From Alphaproteobacteria bacterium (lineage in GTDB: Bacteria; Pseudomonadota; Alphaproteobacteria; UBA2966; CAIVPW01), in NCBI GenBank assembly GCA_947481575.1, contig CANKGV010000017.1:1-51943 (forward strand): a stretch of DNA of 51,943 nucleotides, given 5' to 3'. Positions 18,213 to 30,291 of this stretch are shown one piece after another (position 1 is the stretch's first letter; each line of letters starts with the position of its first letter). A program made the translations under genes and the position numbers. A model generated the notes under the pieces. It did not search any database. It was not told the DNA's origin and saw only the letters and a program-made list of their open reading frames with translations.

Positions 18213-18664
18213 ACTTCAGGCTGGGGACGCGCCGCAGCCGGATACAGCCGCGCTGCGCGCGCCTCAAACGAGGCGACCATGTGATCGACGGCCCGGCCGA
18301 ACACGCCGCCGATCAGCCGGTCGAGCAAAAACGAACGGAACGCAAAGTCGATATGGAACTCGACGGTGCAGCCCCCGGGCGCAGCGGCAAACACCCAGCG
18401 ATTCGCGAACCGGCGAAACGGCCCTCGCACGCACTCGCCGTCGATTTGGTTGGGCTCCTGCAGCGCTACCCGCGTCGTAAATCGCTCGTGCAATGGGCCG
18501 TAGCCGATGTGAAGATCGGCAAGCAGCACGCCGTTGTCGCGGCTGGTCACCCGGGCGCCGGTGCACCACGGCAGAAACTCAGGGTATCGGTCGATGTCCA
18601 CTACCAGGGCGAACATCTGCTCCGGTGTGTAGGGCAGCCACTTCGTTTCCGAGTGCCGCGGCAC
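18209..18664 (-). CDS. Coq10/RatA-family START-like protein
   Basis: A 151-residue polyketide-cyclase/START-like protein. Its start HSETKWLPYTPEQMFALVVD and IDRYPEFLPWCTGARV are the usual opening of the type II RatA/Coq10 family. Such proteins bind ubiquinone and help electron transfer; the RatA name comes from a toxin role claimed in E. coli. The GTG start at 18664 shares one base with the lipA stop (TAGTG), so it is coupled to lipA. Its stop forms a CTAG overlap with the CPBP gene. The lipA-coq10 order is common in this class. Confidence 0.85.
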   Translation of the reverse strand: MPRHSETKWLPYTPEQMFALVVDIDRYPEFLPWCTGARVTSRDNGVLLADLHIGYGPLHERFTTRVALQEPNQIDGECVRGPFRRFANRWVFAAAPGGCTVEFHIDFAFRSFLLDRLIGGVFGRAVDHMVASFEARAARLYPAAARPQPEV

Positions 18665-19599
18665 TAGCCGTGCCGGACCGCCAATTGCGCTGCGCGCGCC
18701 GTGCGCATGCGTTCGAAGTCCTCGCCTGCGTGATACGACGACCGCGTCAGGGGTGTGGCCGCCACCAGCAAGAACCCCTTGGCCACCGCGGCAACGCGTA
18801 GGCTCTCAAATTCTTCCGGCGTCACGTAGCGATCGATCGGGGCATGCTGCGGCGTCGGTTGCAGATACTGGCCGATGGTCAGGAAATCCACGCCGGCCGA
18901 GCGCATGTCATCCATAACTTGCACCACTTCCGCCTTGGTTTCGCCGAGGCCCACCATCACCCCGGATTTGGTGAAGATGGACGGGTCGGTCTGCTTCACC
19001 CGTTCCAGCAGGCGCAGCGAATGGTAATAGCGCGCGCCCGGGCGAATGGTTGGGTAAAGGCGCGGCACGGTCTCCACGTTGTGGTTGTAGACGTCCGGCT
19101 TGGCCCTAACGACCGCCTCAATGGACCCTTCCTTGTTGCGGAAGTCCGGCGTCAGCACTTCGATCGTCGTCGTGGGCGCATGTTCGCGCAGACTGGCGAT
19201 CACGCGCACGAACTGATCGGCACCGCCGTCGTCCAGGTCGTCGCGGTCCACCGAAGTCACCACCACATGGGACAATCCGAGCTTCGCGACGGATAGTGCC
19301 GTGTTGAGCGGCTCGAACGGGTCGACCGGCCTGGGTTGCCCCGTGGCAACGTTGCAGAACGCACAAGCGCGCGTACACACGTCGCCGAGAATCATGACGG
19401 TCGCATGACCCTTCGACCAGCATTCGCCGATATTCGGGCATGCCGCTTCTTCGCACACGGTGTGCAGATGGCCTTCGCGCATCAAACGCCGCGTTTCGGC
19501 ATAGCCTGGCGAAGTCGGCGCCTTCACGCGGATCCACGCCGGTTTCGGCACGCGGGCCGGCTTGGGCGGGGCTTGATCGAGCGTCGCGGTATCGGTCAT
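18664..19599 (-). CDS. lipA: lipoyl synthase
   Basis: A 311-residue radical SAM enzyme that inserts two sulfur atoms into octanoyl groups on lipoyl domains. The auxiliary cluster cysteines lie in [13 protein letters not shown] and the radical SAM cluster cysteines in [20 protein letters not shown] and [20 protein letters not shown] are further family motifs. I use the ATG at 19599 (MTDTATLDQ), seven bases after the lpdA stop; the longer frame from 19638 would overlap lpdA. It follows the pdh operon, whose E2, E1 beta and other lipoyl domains are its substrates. Confidence 0.95.
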   Translation of the reverse strand: MTDTATLDQAPPKPARVPKPAWIRVKAPTSPGYAETRRLMREGHLHTVCEEAACPNIGECWSKGHATVMILGDVCTRACAFCNVATGQPRPVDPFEPLNTALSVAKLGLSHVVVTSVDRDDLDDGGADQFVRVIASLREHAPTTTIEVLTPDFRNKEGSIEAVVRAKPDVYNHNVETVPRLYPTIRPGARYYHSLRLLERVKQTDPSIFTKSGVMVGLGETKAEVVQVMDDMRSAGVDFLTIGQYLQPTPQHAPIDRYVTPEEFESLRVAAVAKGFLLVAATPLTRSSYHAGEDFERMRTARAAQLAVRHG

Positions 19600-19606
19600 C
19601 GGTGGC

Positions 19607-21001
19607 TCAGAAATGTATGGCGCGGCCCAGCGCGTCAAGTACGGACTCGTGCATTGTCTCCGACAAGGTCGGGTGCGCGAAAATCGTGTGGCTCAGGGCG
19701 AGGTCGGTGGTCTCGTGGGTCTTGGCCACCACATAGCCTTGGATCAACTCTGTCACCTCCGCCCCAATCATGTGGGCGCCCAGCAACTCGCCGGTGGCAG
19801 CGTCGAACACGGTTTTCACCAGCCCGTCCGGCTCACCCAGCGCAATGGCCTTGCCGTTGCCTACATAGGGGAACCGGCCAACCCGCACCTGCCTGCCCGC
19901 AGCCTTGGCCTTGGCCTCGGTCAGGCCGACGCTAGCAACCTGCGGCATCGAGTAGGTGCACCCCGGAATGGTCGTTGCGTCGAGGGGGTGGGCCTCTTTG
20001 CCTGCGATGCGCTCCACGCACACCACCCCTTCGTGGCTGGCCTTATGCGCAAGCCACGGCGGACCCACTAGGTCGCCGATCGCATACACGCCCGCCACGC
20101 CGGTTTCGCCATACCCGTTCGCAACCACGTGCCCCTTCTCGACACGGACTCCCGCCCGCTCCAGGCCTAAGTTCTCGACATTGCCGGTAATACCAACCGC
20201 CGAAATCACCCGCTCCGCCGCAATCCGCAGCTCGCCGCCTCCGGTCACAACGGTTGCCACAACCGCATTCGCCGTCTTGGCCAGGCTGGCCACCTTCGCG
20301 CCCGTGTGTATGACGATCCCCTGCGCCCGGAACGCTTTGGCCGCTAACGCCGAGATTTCCTCGTCCTCCGACGGCAGGATGCGGTCCAGTACCTCGACCA
20401 CCGTCACTTCGGCGCCCATTTGTCGGTAGAAGCTCGCGAATTCGATCCCAATCGCACCGGAGCCCACCACCAACAGCGACTTCGGCATCGCCTGTGGCAC
20501 CATCGCGTGCTTGTAGGTCCACACCAGCCTGCCGTCTGCCTCTAGGCCCGGCAATTCGCGCGCTCTGGCGCCCGTCGCCAGGACGATGTGCTTAGCGGCC
20601 AACTCGGCGAAGATCTTGCCGTCCTTCTCCACCGAAACCGTACCGGGCGCGCTCAGCCGCGCACGGCCGTCGACTACCTTGACCTTGTTCTTCTTCAGCA
20701 AGTGGCCAACACCTGTCGACAGCCGCTTGGCCACTGCGCGGCTACGCGCGACCACCTTCGCAATGTCGAACCGGATGTTGTCGGCCGCAAAGCCGTACTC
20801 GTCCAATCGGTGCAGCAGGTGATGGATTTCGGATGCGCGGAGCAGTGCCTTGGTGGGGATGCACCCCCAGTTCAGGCAGATTCCACCCAGATGCTCGGCC
20901 TCCACCACGGTCACCGACATGCCGAGTTGCGCCGCACGAATCGCGGCCACATACCCGCCCGGGCCGCCGCCGACGACGATGAGATCGGACGCTTCAGCCA
21001 C
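19607..21001 (-). CDS. lpdA: dihydrolipoyl dehydrogenase (E3)
   Basis: A 464-residue FAD-dependent disulphide oxidoreductase that reoxidises dihydrolipoamide of the pyruvate dehydrogenase complex with NAD. The FAD-binding [17 protein letters not shown], redox disulphide Cys42/Cys47 ([13 protein letters not shown]), NAD-binding [18 protein letters not shown] and the C-terminal dimer element with [10 protein letters not shown] are all present. It is the last structural gene of the pdh operon, 12 bases after the SnoaL-like gene. No N-terminal lipoyl domain is present. Confidence 0.95.
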   Translation of the reverse strand: MAEASDLIVVGGGPGGYVAAIRAAQLGMSVTVVEAEHLGGICLNWGCIPTKALLRASEIHHLLHRLDEYGFAADNIRFDIAKVVARSRAVAKRLSTGVGHLLKKNKVKVVDGRARLSAPGTVSVEKDGKIFAELAAKHIVLATGARARELPGLEADGRLVWTYKHAMVPQAMPKSLLVVGSGAIGIEFASFYRQMGAEVTVVEVLDRILPSEDEEISALAAKAFRAQGIVIHTGAKVASLAKTANAVVATVVTGGGELRIAAERVISAVGITGNVENLGLERAGVRVEKGHVVANGYGETGVAGVYAIGDLVGPPWLAHKASHEGVVCVERIAGKEAHPLDATTIPGCTYSMPQVASVGLTEAKAKAAGRQVRVGRFPYVGNGKAIALGEPDGLVKTVFDAATGELLGAHMIGAEVTELIQGYVVAKTHETTDLALSHTIFAHPTLSETMHESVLDALGRAIHF

Positions 21002-21013
21002 GCGCGAGCGAAG

Positions 21014-21397
21014 CTACCACGGCTCAAAACAGTCGTAGTTGTGTTGCTGCACGATCTTGCCGTCGCGGAAGGTAAGAAACACGCCGAAGTGCGCCCGCAC
21101 TACCCCGCCCACCGGAAGGCTTCCCAGCGGAATCGCCAGCGTTCCCTCCCACAGCACTTCCAGCGCTACCACGTCGCCCTGCGCGACCGCGTTTTTTACG
21201 GTGTACCGCTCGGCAGTCATAACCTTGCGGCCTTTCTCGGCGCCGTCCTTCAGCGCGGCCAGATCCCGCTTCGCGCCGTTCGGTACCAAGCGATTCGGAA
21301 ATTCCTCCTGCACCACATCGGGCGCAAAGAACCGGTGCGCATCCGCACGGTCCTCGATCGCTTTCAGATAGGCGCGGGCGATTTCGACGTTGTTCAT
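21014..21397 (-). CDS. SnoaL/NTF2-like protein within the pdh operon
   Basis: A 127-residue protein with an NTF2-like cone fold: NVEIARAYLKAIEDR, FFAPDVVQEEFPNRL, GDVVALEVLWEGTLA and a final VFLTFRDGKIVQQHNYDCFEPW. Proteins of this sort are small isomerases, dehydratases or ligand binders, and the sequence alone does not say which. I use the ATG at 21397, which shares one base with the pdhC stop (TGATG); the longer frame from 21490 would run into pdhC. It is therefore coupled to pdhC and co-transcribed with lpdA. Its place between E2 and E3 genes is unusual. Confidence 0.75.
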   Translation of the reverse strand: MNNVEIARAYLKAIEDRADAHRFFAPDVVQEEFPNRLVPNGAKRDLAALKDGAEKGRKVMTAERYTVKNAVAQGDVVALEVLWEGTLAIPLGSLPVGGVVRAHFGVFLTFRDGKIVQQHNYDCFEPW

Positions 21398-22605
21398 CAC
21401 AGCATCATGGTCACGGGATCTTCCAGAAACCCCTTCAAGACCCCAAGGAACTTCGCCCCGACGGCACCGTCGATGACCCGGTGATCGCACGATAGGGTAC
21501 AGGTCATCACCGTGGCGATTCCAAGCACCCCATCCTTGACGACTGGCCGCTTCTCGCCGGCCCCCACGGCCAGTATTGCGGCCTGCGGCGGGTTCACGAT
21601 CGCGCCGAATTCCCGTACTCCCAGCATGCCCAAATTAGACACGGTGAAGCTCCCGCCTTGGTACTCCTCCGGTAGCAGTTTCCCGTCCTTCCCGCGTGCC
21701 GCCAACGCCCGCACTTCGGAAGAGATCTGCGCGAGCCCCTTACCGTCGGCGTTGCGTATGATCGGAGTAATCAGGCCATCCTCGAGCGCCACTGCAACCG
21801 ACACATCCACAGACGGCAAGCGCACAATCGCCTTGTCGGACCATTGCGCGTTGACCTGCGGCACTTGCTTCAACGCAAATGCGGAAGCGCGCACGACGAA
21901 GTCATTTACGCTGAGCTTGGTGCCGTTTCGGTTCAGCCTTTCGCGCAGTTCGAGCAGCGCGTCGATGGAGCAGTCGACCGTGAGGTAGATGTGCGGGATC
22001 GTGCGCCACGCCTCGGTAAGGCGCTGCGCGATGATTTTGCGCATCATCGAATGCGGAATCGCGTCACCGCCGACCGCGGGGGCAGCGGTCACCACGGCTG
22101 GGGGAGTCGGAGCGGCCTGCGCGCTAACCACGTCAGCCTTAACGATGCGGCCGTGTGGGCCGGTGCCTCGGACGCCAGCCAAATCAACTCCGCGGTCCTT
22201 GGCAATCCGCCGGGCCAACGGGCTGGCAATCACGCGGCCTGTCTGTGGTGGCGACAGTGCCGGCGCTGCAACGCGCGCCGCAGCGGGCGGCGCCGCAGGC
22301 ACCGGAGCGGCAACAGGCTGTTTCGCGGCTCCCGGCTGTGCACTCAATGCGCCTGCGTCTTCGCCGTCCTCGAGAATTTGGGCGATGACCGTATTGACCG
22401 GAACGCCTTCGGAGCCCTCCGGCACGACGATGCGGCCCATGGTGCCGGCGTCCACTGCCTCCAACTCCATGGTCGCCTTGTCCGTCTCGATTTCGGCGAG
22501 CACGTCGCCGGCCGCGACCTTGTCGCCGACGGCCTTGTGCCAACGGGCAAGCTTTCCCTCGCTCATGGTGGGCGACAGCGCCGGCATGGTGACGTTGATC
22601 GGCAC
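21397..22605 (-). CDS. pdhC: pyruvate dehydrogenase complex E2 (dihydrolipoyl acetyltransferase)
   Basis: A 402-residue E2. One N-terminal lipoyl domain with lipoylated Lys43 ([12 protein letters not shown]), an Ala/Pro-rich linker, a peripheral subunit-binding domain (ASPLARRIAKDRGVDLAGV, GTGPHGRIVKADV) and the catalytic acetyltransferase core ending with CDHRVIDGAVGAKFL, His/Asp being catalytic. It transfers acetyl groups from lipoamide to CoA. I use the GTG at 22605 ([14 protein letters not shown]); the upstream part of the longer frame overlaps pdhB and does not look like protein. The gap from pdhB is 10 bases. Confidence 0.95.
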   Translation of the reverse strand: MPINVTMPALSPTMSEGKLARWHKAVGDKVAAGDVLAEIETDKATMELEAVDAGTMGRIVVPEGSEGVPVNTVIAQILEDGEDAGALSAQPGAAKQPVAAPVPAAPPAAARVAAPALSPPQTGRVIASPLARRIAKDRGVDLAGVRGTGPHGRIVKADVVSAQAAPTPPAVVTAAPAVGGDAIPHSMMRKIIAQRLTEAWRTIPHIYLTVDCSIDALLELRERLNRNGTKLSVNDFVVRASAFALKQVPQVNAQWSDKAIVRLPSVDVSVAVALEDGLITPIIRNADGKGLAQISSEVRALAARGKDGKLLPEEYQGGSFTVSNLGMLGVREFGAIVNPPQAAILAVGAGEKRPVVKDGVLGIATVMTCTLSCDHRVIDGAVGAKFLGVLKGFLEDPVTMML

Positions 22606-22615
22606 AGCCGGACCG

Positions 22616-23983
22616 CTATTTGCCGCGGTAGCAGACGGCGCGGGCGGCAACCACCACGTCGTCCGCGGTTGGCAGCGCGAGCTTCTCAAGGTTCGCCGCA
22701 TACGGCAACGGCACGTCCTTGGCCGTTACGCGCATCGGCGGCGCGTCGAGATCGTCGAACGCGTGCTCGACAGCCAGCGCGCAAATCTCCGCGCCGATGC
22801 CACACGTCGGCCAGCCCACTTCAACCGATACGACGCGGCTGGTCTTGCGGATCGACGCAATGATCGAGTCGACATCGAGCGGGCGCAGGGTGCGAAGGTC
22901 GAGTACTTCGGCGTCGATCCCCTCGCCGGCGAGAGTCTCTGCCGCAGCGAGCGCGTAGCCAACGGCAATCGAGTGCGCGACCAGTGTCACATCCTTGCCG
23001 GCGCGGGCGATGCGTGCTTTGCCGATGGGCACGACATGATCGCCCACCGGTACCTCAAACGAGCGCCCGTAGAGCAATTCGTTTTCCAGGAATACGACCG
23101 GGTTCGGATCCCGGATCGCCGCCTTGAGCAGGCCTTTGGCGTCGGCCGCAGTGTAGGGCGAGACGACCTTGAGCCCCGGCACCTGTGCGTACCACGACGA
23201 GTAGTCCTGCGAATGCTGTGCACCAACTCGCGCGGCGGGACCATTGGGTCCGCGAAACACGATCGGCGTCGTCATCTGCCCGCCCGACATGTAGAGCGTT
23301 TTGGCCGCCGAATTGACGATGTGGTCGATCGCCTGCATCGCGAAGTTAAACGTCATGAATTCGACGATCGGACGCAGGCCGGCGTACGCGGCGCCAACCC
23401 CCAGGCCGGCAAAGCCGTACTCGGTGATCGGCGTATCGATCACGCGCTTCTCGCCGAACTCCTCGAGCAGTCCTTGGCTGACCTTGTAGGCGCCCTGGTA
23501 TTGCGCGACTTCCTCGCCAATCAGGAACACATCCGGATCGCGGCGCATTTCTTCCGCCATCGCGTCGCGCAACGCCTCGCGCAGCGTCTGCGTGATTACC
23601 GCACCAGTCGCGACCGCAACCGGCGCAGCGGCAACGGCAGGTGCAGTCGCCCTCACAACCGGCGGCGGCGGTGCAACCGGCGCCTTGGCCGGTGCAGGCT
23701 TCGCTTGGACCTGCGCCCGGGTCAGAACATCCTCGTTCTCGCCCTCGTTCAGTACCATGGCGATCACGGTGTTGACCGGCACGTCCTCGGTTCCGGCCGG
23801 CACAACGAGCTTGCCCATGACGCCTTCATCGGCGGCTTCCAGTTCCATGGTCGCCTTGTCCGTCTCGATCTCGGCCAGCACGTCCCCAGCGGCGACCGTG
23901 TCGCCCTCGGCCTTGCGCCAGCGGGCAATCTTGCCGTGGGTCATGGTCGGCGATAGCGCCGGCATGCGGACTGGGGTAGGCAC
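22616..23983 (-). CDS. pdhB: pyruvate dehydrogenase E1 beta with N-terminal lipoyl domain
   Basis: A 455-residue protein. Residues 1-80 are a lipoyl domain with lipoylated Lys43 ([17 protein letters not shown]), then a Pro/Ala linker (about 85-130), then the E1 beta transketolase-type domain with [30 protein letters not shown] and [20 protein letters not shown]. An extra lipoyl domain on E1 beta is established for alphaproteobacterial PDH complexes. E1 decarboxylates pyruvate with thiamine diphosphate and acetylates lipoamide. pdhA lies 5 bases upstream. Confidence 0.95.
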   Translation of the reverse strand: MPTPVRMPALSPTMTHGKIARWRKAEGDTVAAGDVLAEIETDKATMELEAADEGVMGKLVVPAGTEDVPVNTVIAMVLNEGENEDVLTRAQVQAKPAPAKAPVAPPPPVVRATAPAVAAAPVAVATGAVITQTLREALRDAMAEEMRRDPDVFLIGEEVAQYQGAYKVSQGLLEEFGEKRVIDTPITEYGFAGLGVGAAYAGLRPIVEFMTFNFAMQAIDHIVNSAAKTLYMSGGQMTTPIVFRGPNGPAARVGAQHSQDYSSWYAQVPGLKVVSPYTAADAKGLLKAAIRDPNPVVFLENELLYGRSFEVPVGDHVVPIGKARIARAGKDVTLVAHSIAVGYALAAAETLAGEGIDAEVLDLRTLRPLDVDSIIASIRKTSRVVSVEVGWPTCGIGAEICALAVEHAFDDLDAPPMRVTAKDVPLPYAANLEKLALPTADDVVVAARAVCYRGK

Positions 23984-23988
23984 GCGCG

Positions 23989-25038
23989 TCAGGCCCCGAC
24001 CAGCACGTCGGTGTACAACTCGGCAGCATCCGGCTCGGGGCTGGTCTGGGAGAACTCGGCGGCGTCGGCCACCACGTCCTTCACTTCGCGGTCGATCACC
24101 TTGAGCGCGGCTTCGTCCACACCTTCCGCCGCGAGCTTCTCGCGCAGGTGATCGATGGGATCGCGCTCGGCCTTCACCTTGTCGACCTCCTCACGCGTGC
24201 GGTACTTGGCGGGGTCCGACATCGAATGGCCGCGGTAGCGATAGGTCATCATCTCCAGGATGATTGGCCCGTTGCCCGCGCGGCAGTGCGCCACGGCCTC
24301 GTCGCCGGCCGCGCGTACCTGCAACACATCCATGCCATCGACCTGGCGCCCGGGAATGCCAAAGCTTTCGCCGCGCTTGTACAAGTGCGTCTCGGCGCTG
24401 GAGCGCGCAACCGAGGTGCCCATCGCGTACTGATTGTTCTCAATCACGTAGATGACCGGCAGGCGCCACAGCTCCGCCATGTTGAACGCCTCGGCCACTT
24501 GGCCCTGATTGGCGGCGCCGTCGCCGAAGTAGGCCAACGTCACGTTGTTCGTCCCGCGGTACTTCTGTGCGAACGCAAGGCCCGTGCCGAGCGATGAGGG
24601 CGTGCCGACGATGCCGTGGCCGCCAAAGAAGTTCTTCTCGCGCGAGAACATGTGCATCGAGCCACCCTTGCCGCGCGAGTAGCCGCCCGACCGTCCCGTC
24701 AGCTCGGCCATCACACCCTTGGGGTCCATGCCGCTCGCTAGCATGTGGCCATGGTCGCGGTAGCTGGTGATGACCATGTCGCCGGCGGCAATCGACGCCC
24801 GCATCCCCACCACCACAGCCTCCTGGCCGATGTAGAGGTGACAAAATCCGCCGATCAGGCCCATGCCGTAGAGTTGACCCGCCTTCTCCTCGAAGCGGCG
24901 GATCAACAGCATGTAGCGGTAATAGCCGAGCAACTCTTCGCGGCTGGCGCGTCTGGGCTTGGCCGGGGAGGTCGATCCGGTGCCCGAGCCGTTGGGCTTG
25001 CGGGCGCGGGCGGGGTCTGCGGCTACCATTGGGTGCAT
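23989..25038 (-). CDS. pdhA: pyruvate dehydrogenase E1 alpha
   Basis: A 349-residue thiamine-diphosphate enzyme. [20 protein letters not shown] and [15 protein letters not shown] start the catalytic domain; the thiamine-binding motif runs [17 protein letters not shown] ... [20 protein letters not shown] is the conserved phosphorylation-loop region. It binds the E1 beta of pdhB to decarboxylate pyruvate. The first 30 residues are low-complexity Gly/Ser/Lys/Arg, so the start could be the ATG at 25038 or that three codons later; no convincing ribosome binding site resolves it. Confidence 0.95.
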   Translation of the reverse strand: MHPMVAADPARARKPNGSGTGSTSPAKPRRASREELLGYYRYMLLIRRFEEKAGQLYGMGLIGGFCHLYIGQEAVVVGMRASIAAGDMVITSYRDHGHMLASGMDPKGVMAELTGRSGGYSRGKGGSMHMFSREKNFFGGHGIVGTPSSLGTGLAFAQKYRGTNNVTLAYFGDGAANQGQVAEAFNMAELWRLPVIYVIENNQYAMGTSVARSSAETHLYKRGESFGIPGRQVDGMDVLQVRAAGDEAVAHCRAGNGPIILEMMTYRYRGHSMSDPAKYRTREEVDKVKAERDPIDHLREKLAAEGVDEAALKVIDREVKDVVADAAEFSQTSPEPDAAELYTDVLVGA

Positions 25039-25045
25039 TGTACAG

Positions 25046-25072
25046 CGAAAGGCGGGCGCACAGGTACCCGCC
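25046..25072 (-). terminator. weak hairpin between ftsB and pdhA
   Basis: Read on the minus strand: GGCGGG, a 10-base loop, CCCGCC, then TTTCG. It lies just before the pdhA start and could be a weak terminator for ftsB or an attenuator. The T-run is short. Confidence 0.3.
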
Positions 25073-25107
25073 CGGGGCGGATATGCGACACCGCGCCGCT
25101 CCGGCCG

Positions 25108-25419
25108 CTAGCGGCCCAAAACGACGATTTCGTCGCCGCGGCCGAAGCCCAGCACCGCCCGTACCCGCTCGTCCAGCATGTCCGGGTCGAGGCTCTGGTC
25201 GCGCAGCAACGCTACACGTCGCTCTAACACCGCGATCTGAGCTTGGTTCAACGTGAACTTCTTCTGCAGCTCCGTGATCTGACCGGACAAAACAAACCAG
25301 TCGTTCAGCCCACGGTCGCCGTGCACCGCGTGATAGCCGAAGTATCCGACCACAACGGCTCCCAGCAGCGCCGCGAAGGCGGCACGAGAGCGGCGGCGGA
25401 GATCGCGGAACGACGCCAT
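25108..25419 (-). CDS. ftsB: FtsB/DivIC-family septum formation initiator
   Basis: A 103-residue bitopic protein: a basic cytoplasmic N-terminus (FRDLRRRSR), one transmembrane helix at about 14-32, then a coiled coil at about 41-75 (QITELQKKFTLNQAQIAVLE) and a short tail with SLDPDMLDERVRAVLGF, the usual DivIC ending. FtsB joins FtsL and FtsQ to switch on septal peptidoglycan synthesis. Its location between eno and pdhA is the conserved alphaproteobacterial order. Confidence 0.88.
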   Translation of the reverse strand: MASFRDLRRRSRAAFAALLGAVVVGYFGYHAVHGDRGLNDWFVLSGQITELQKKFTLNQAQIAVLERRVALLRDQSLDPDMLDERVRAVLGFGRGDEIVVLGR

Positions 25420-25446
25420 TGCGTTCAGAGAATCACGCTACGGCCG

Positions 25447-27139
<1,693 letters not shown>

Positions 27140-27141
27140 GT

Positions 27142-27549
27142 CTACGCCTTCACTGGCTCGAACTCCGTGGCCGTACCATGGCCATGGTCGTGCTCCGACA
27201 GTTTCTCCAGCACTTCGGGCGGAATGTACGTTGCCGCCTTGTCGAGCGGCGTGATGTACATGATGCCCATGCCGGGCGTGTCCAGTTCGCCGGCCAGGTA
27301 CATGCGCTCAAACACACGTTCCACCTGATCGGTCGAAACGACAATGTTAATGACTTCCTTTTCCACCTCGACGGCGACCCCGAACACGCCGAGGCGTTCG
27401 CGGATGCCCATGCCCTTGGCAAAGTGCACCGTGGCGCCTTGGGCCCCGGTTTCGTAGGCGACTTGAACGATCTTGTCGGCCACGCCGCGCTGGACCACGC
27501 ACGTGATCAGCGACACGTCGGTGAGAACAACGACTTCGCGCTTGCTCAT
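27142..27549 (-). CDS. PII-like protein, first of a pair, with His-rich tail
   Basis: A 135-residue PII-superfamily-like protein: VVVLTDVSLITCVVQRGVAD, a B-loop-like TGAQGATVHFAKG, then GIRERLGVFGVAVEVEKEV and VERVFERMYLAGELDTPG, ending MGIMYITPLDKA. The C-terminal tail EHDHGHG is His/Asp-rich and might bind a metal. The ATG at 27549 overlaps the DUF1538 stop by four bases (ATGA). The adjacent in-frame sequence upstream lies inside the DUF1538 gene and is not part of this protein. Partner and ligand are inferred only from coupling. Confidence 0.75.
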   Translation of the reverse strand: MSKREVVVLTDVSLITCVVQRGVADKIVQVAYETGAQGATVHFAKGMGIRERLGVFGVAVEVEKEVINIVVSTDQVERVFERMYLAGELDTPGMGIMYITPLDKAATYIPPEVLEKLSEHDHGHGTATEFEPVKA

Positions 27550-29309
27550 TGCTGGGGCACCCTCGCCTCTGCCCGCTCTTCGGCACGCATCCTGCGCCGG
27601 GCGGAATACTGCACCCACAGGCCCGCCGCCAGCACCGTGGTAATCGGCCACACCGAGGCCATGGTCAGAATGCCGAAGCCTTCCACTGCGTGAGTCGCAC
27701 TGCCGAAGCCCAAGCCCATCGCCAGAACGAGCGGCACGGTGACCTCGCCGGTTGTCACGCCCGCGGCGTCCCAGGCTACGTTCACGAATTCCTCGGTCGA
27801 GAACATCGTCAGCAGCACAGCAACGGCATAGCTGCCGACGATCAGCCACGCTAGCGGCAACGCAAAGATGATCTTCAGGATGCCGATCGCGAGCCCCACG
27901 CCGACACCCGCCGCGACCGTGTACATCAGCGTGTGCTTGCGGAACGCGCCGTTGGTTACGTCTTCGACCGTGACGCCGAGCGCATGCAGCGCCGGCTCCG
28001 CCATCGTCGCGCCGAAGCCCAGGGCCCACCCAAACGCCAGTGCGATCGAAATGCCGACCGGCACCGAGTACAGCGGCGAGTCCGCCACGCTTTCGAGCCG
28101 CGCGAACGCCGCCGCCACCGTGTCGCCGGACTGGCTGCCGAGCGCCGTCAGACCGTAGCTAAGTCCGAGATTGAACAGGCACATGCCGAGCAGGCACAGG
28201 CCGATGCCGTAGGCGACAATGCCAACTTCGCGCAGACGCTCGCGCAACACGAACTTAAGCACGATCATCAGAAACGCAACGAGCGGGAGGATCGCACGGA
28301 AGCCGTGGACTACTTCCACCCATGGGGATCGCTCGAACCATGGCAACTCGCTGTGTTGGGTGGCGAGGGCCGCTGCGGCGATAATCTGCTCCGGTGTTTC
28401 GGTCGCCACAACAAACAGCGCGAGCGCCATCACCAGAATGATTGGGTATAGCGACGCCAGCGTCACGATGCCGAAGCCCGACAGGGATGACGAACCCTTG
28501 CCGGCGGCGGACGCGATGCCAAGCCCGAGGGCGAGCACCAGCGGCACCGTGACCGGTCCAGTCGTAACCGCGCCGCAGTCCCACGCCAACCCCAGCGTGT
28601 TCACCAGGCCGGGGTTCCACGCCATGCCGACCACCATCAGCACGCACGGCACCATCGACCAATAGATCACCGGCTTCAGGCTCCAGCCGCGCAGGAACCG
28701 GATGGTTCCCACCACTGCCGCAATGCCGACGCCGGCGCCAACGGCCAATACAACCTGGTTCGAATGGAAGTTCAGCAACGAATAGAGATACGGCGCGTCG
28801 TGGGGACTCAGGATCGGGCCCACCGCCTGCAATGCCGAGATGGCCGGCTCGGCATAGGTCACGCCGACGCCGAGCAAGAACATCAGCAGAAGCACGATCG
28901 GCAGCCGCGACTTCTTCGGCAGAGTGTCGCCGATAATTTCGCCAAACGGCATCAGCCCGAGGCGCAGGCCTTCCATGAACAAGGTGAGCCCGATGATCAC
29001 CGCCACGAACCCCGCGACGATAAACCCCGCGTCCATCACCGGCTGCCGCAGGATCACGATCTGGAACAGGCCCAGGTACAGGCCGAGCGGCACCACCGTG
29101 CGCAGTTGTTCCGATACCCGGGTGCCAATGTAGGGGGCCAGCAGGCGGCGAATATCCATCGGCCGCAAGCGCAAGCGCTCCGGCCGGATCGGCACCATTG
29201 CGCCGGAGGAATCGACAAACGGCTTCGGCGTCAGCTCGTTGTAGCTGACGTACCGCTGGTTGATCGTCATCTCGCGGACGAACTCGCCGAAACGAATCTT
29301 CTGGGTCAT
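27546..29309 (-). CDS. DUF1538 membrane protein with internal duplication
   Basis: A 587-residue protein with about twelve hydrophobic segments and two homologous halves. Matching motifs: EPAISAL (154-160) and EPALHAL (438-444); AWDCGAVTTGPVTVPLVLA (242-260) and AWDAAGVTTGEVTVPLVLA (512-530); GFGIVTLAS (278-286) and GFGILTMAS (544-552). This internal repeat suggests a transporter built from two related halves, as in many secondary carriers. DUF1538 has no proven function known to me. It is translationally coupled to the two PII-like genes, which suggests PII-type gating. The trio lies between kdsA and eno. Confidence 0.85.
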   Translation of the reverse strand: MTQKIRFGEFVREMTINQRYVSYNELTPKPFVDSSGAMVPIRPERLRLRPMDIRRLLAPYIGTRVSEQLRTVVPLGLYLGLFQIVILRQPVMDAGFIVAGFVAVIIGLTLFMEGLRLGLMPFGEIIGDTLPKKSRLPIVLLLMFLLGVGVTYAEPAISALQAVGPILSPHDAPYLYSLLNFHSNQVVLAVGAGVGIAAVVGTIRFLRGWSLKPVIYWSMVPCVLMVVGMAWNPGLVNTLGLAWDCGAVTTGPVTVPLVLALGLGIASAAGKGSSSLSGFGIVTLASLYPIILVMALALFVVATETPEQIIAAAALATQHSELPWFERSPWVEVVHGFRAILPLVAFLMIVLKFVLRERLREVGIVAYGIGLCLLGMCLFNLGLSYGLTALGSQSGDTVAAAFARLESVADSPLYSVPVGISIALAFGWALGFGATMAEPALHALGVTVEDVTNGAFRKHTLMYTVAAGVGVGLAIGILKIIFALPLAWLIVGSYAVAVLLTMFSTEEFVNVAWDAAGVTTGEVTVPLVLAMGLGFGSATHAVEGFGILTMASVWPITTVLAAGLWVQYSARRRMRAEERAEARVPQQ

Positions 29310-29428
29310 GCAGGCCAGGACACCGGCTCGCGCCTGCCATCACCGGCCGCCGCGCAGTACCATTCATACCGTTGCGGACGGGGAATCGGCAACAGACTCA
29401 ACGTCTTGGAGGAGAAAAATGGCTCAGA

Positions 29429-30291
29429 TTATGAGGCTGGCGCGGCCTTCGACACGCGGTCGAACGCCATCATCGTCTTCATCAAGGCCTCCAACTGCTG
29501 CAGCGGCACCATGTTGGGGCCGTCCGACGGGGCGACATCGGGGTTGTCGTGGGTCTCGATGAACAGGCCGGCGCAGCCGACGGCGATCGCTGCCCGCGCC
29601 AGTACCGGTACATATTCGCGCTCGCCGCCGGTGCGGTCGCCGAGCCCGCCGGGTTGCTGGACCGAGTGGGTAGCGTCGAAAATCACCGGATACCCGGTCG
29701 CCGCCATCACCGGCAGCGCGCGGAAGTCCGACACCAGCGCATTGTAGCCGAACGACGCGCCCCGTTCGGTCAGGAGAATATTGGTATTGCCGGCCTCGGC
29801 AATCTTCGCGGCGACGTTGGCCATGTCCCACGGGGCGAGAAACTGCCCCTTCTTCACGTTCACCGCGCGGCCGGTCTTGGCCGCTGCCACCAACAGATCG
29901 GTCTGGCGGCACAGGAACGCCGGAATCTGGAGCACGTCGACCACGTCTTTCACCGCATTGCAGTGCTCGATCTCGTGCACATCGGTCAGCACCGGGCAGC
30001 CGAGAGTCTCGCGAATCTCGGCGAACACGGGCAGCGCCTTTTCGAGCCCCACTCCGCGCGCGGCACCGGCCTTGGTCCGGTTGGCTTTGTCGAATGATGT
30101 CTTGAAGACGAGGCCGATGCCGAGGCGCTTGGTGATGTCGCGCAGCGCGGTCGCCATCATCATGGCGTGGTCCCGGCTCTCCATCTGGCACGGCCCGGCA
30201 ATCAACGCGAACGGCAGGTCGTTGCCGAACGAAACATTGCCGACGCATACGTGGCGAGGTGTGGCGGGCGGTTTCTTGGCCGGCGCGGCCA

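Noticed and set aside
17411-18667. Open frame of 418 codons on the plus strand
   Set aside because: It covers the CPBP gene in another frame and the antisense of the Coq10-like gene; no recognisable motifs.
22606-22701. Longer start for pdhC
   Set aside because: The added residues overlap the 3' end of pdhB, have no E2 similarity, and a GTG start before MPINVTMPALSP fits the family.
21989-23956. Long open frame of 655 codons on the plus strand
   Set aside because: It lies opposite pdhC and pdhB, has no domain of its own and is rich in Arg/Ala as antisense G+C-rich frames are.
29419-29562. Plus-strand ATG with a strong GGAGGAG ribosome binding site (short Ser/Arg-rich frame)
   Set aside because: The frame lies antisense to the 3' end of kdsA and its protein is low-complexity Ser/Pro/Arg, as expected of shadow frames.
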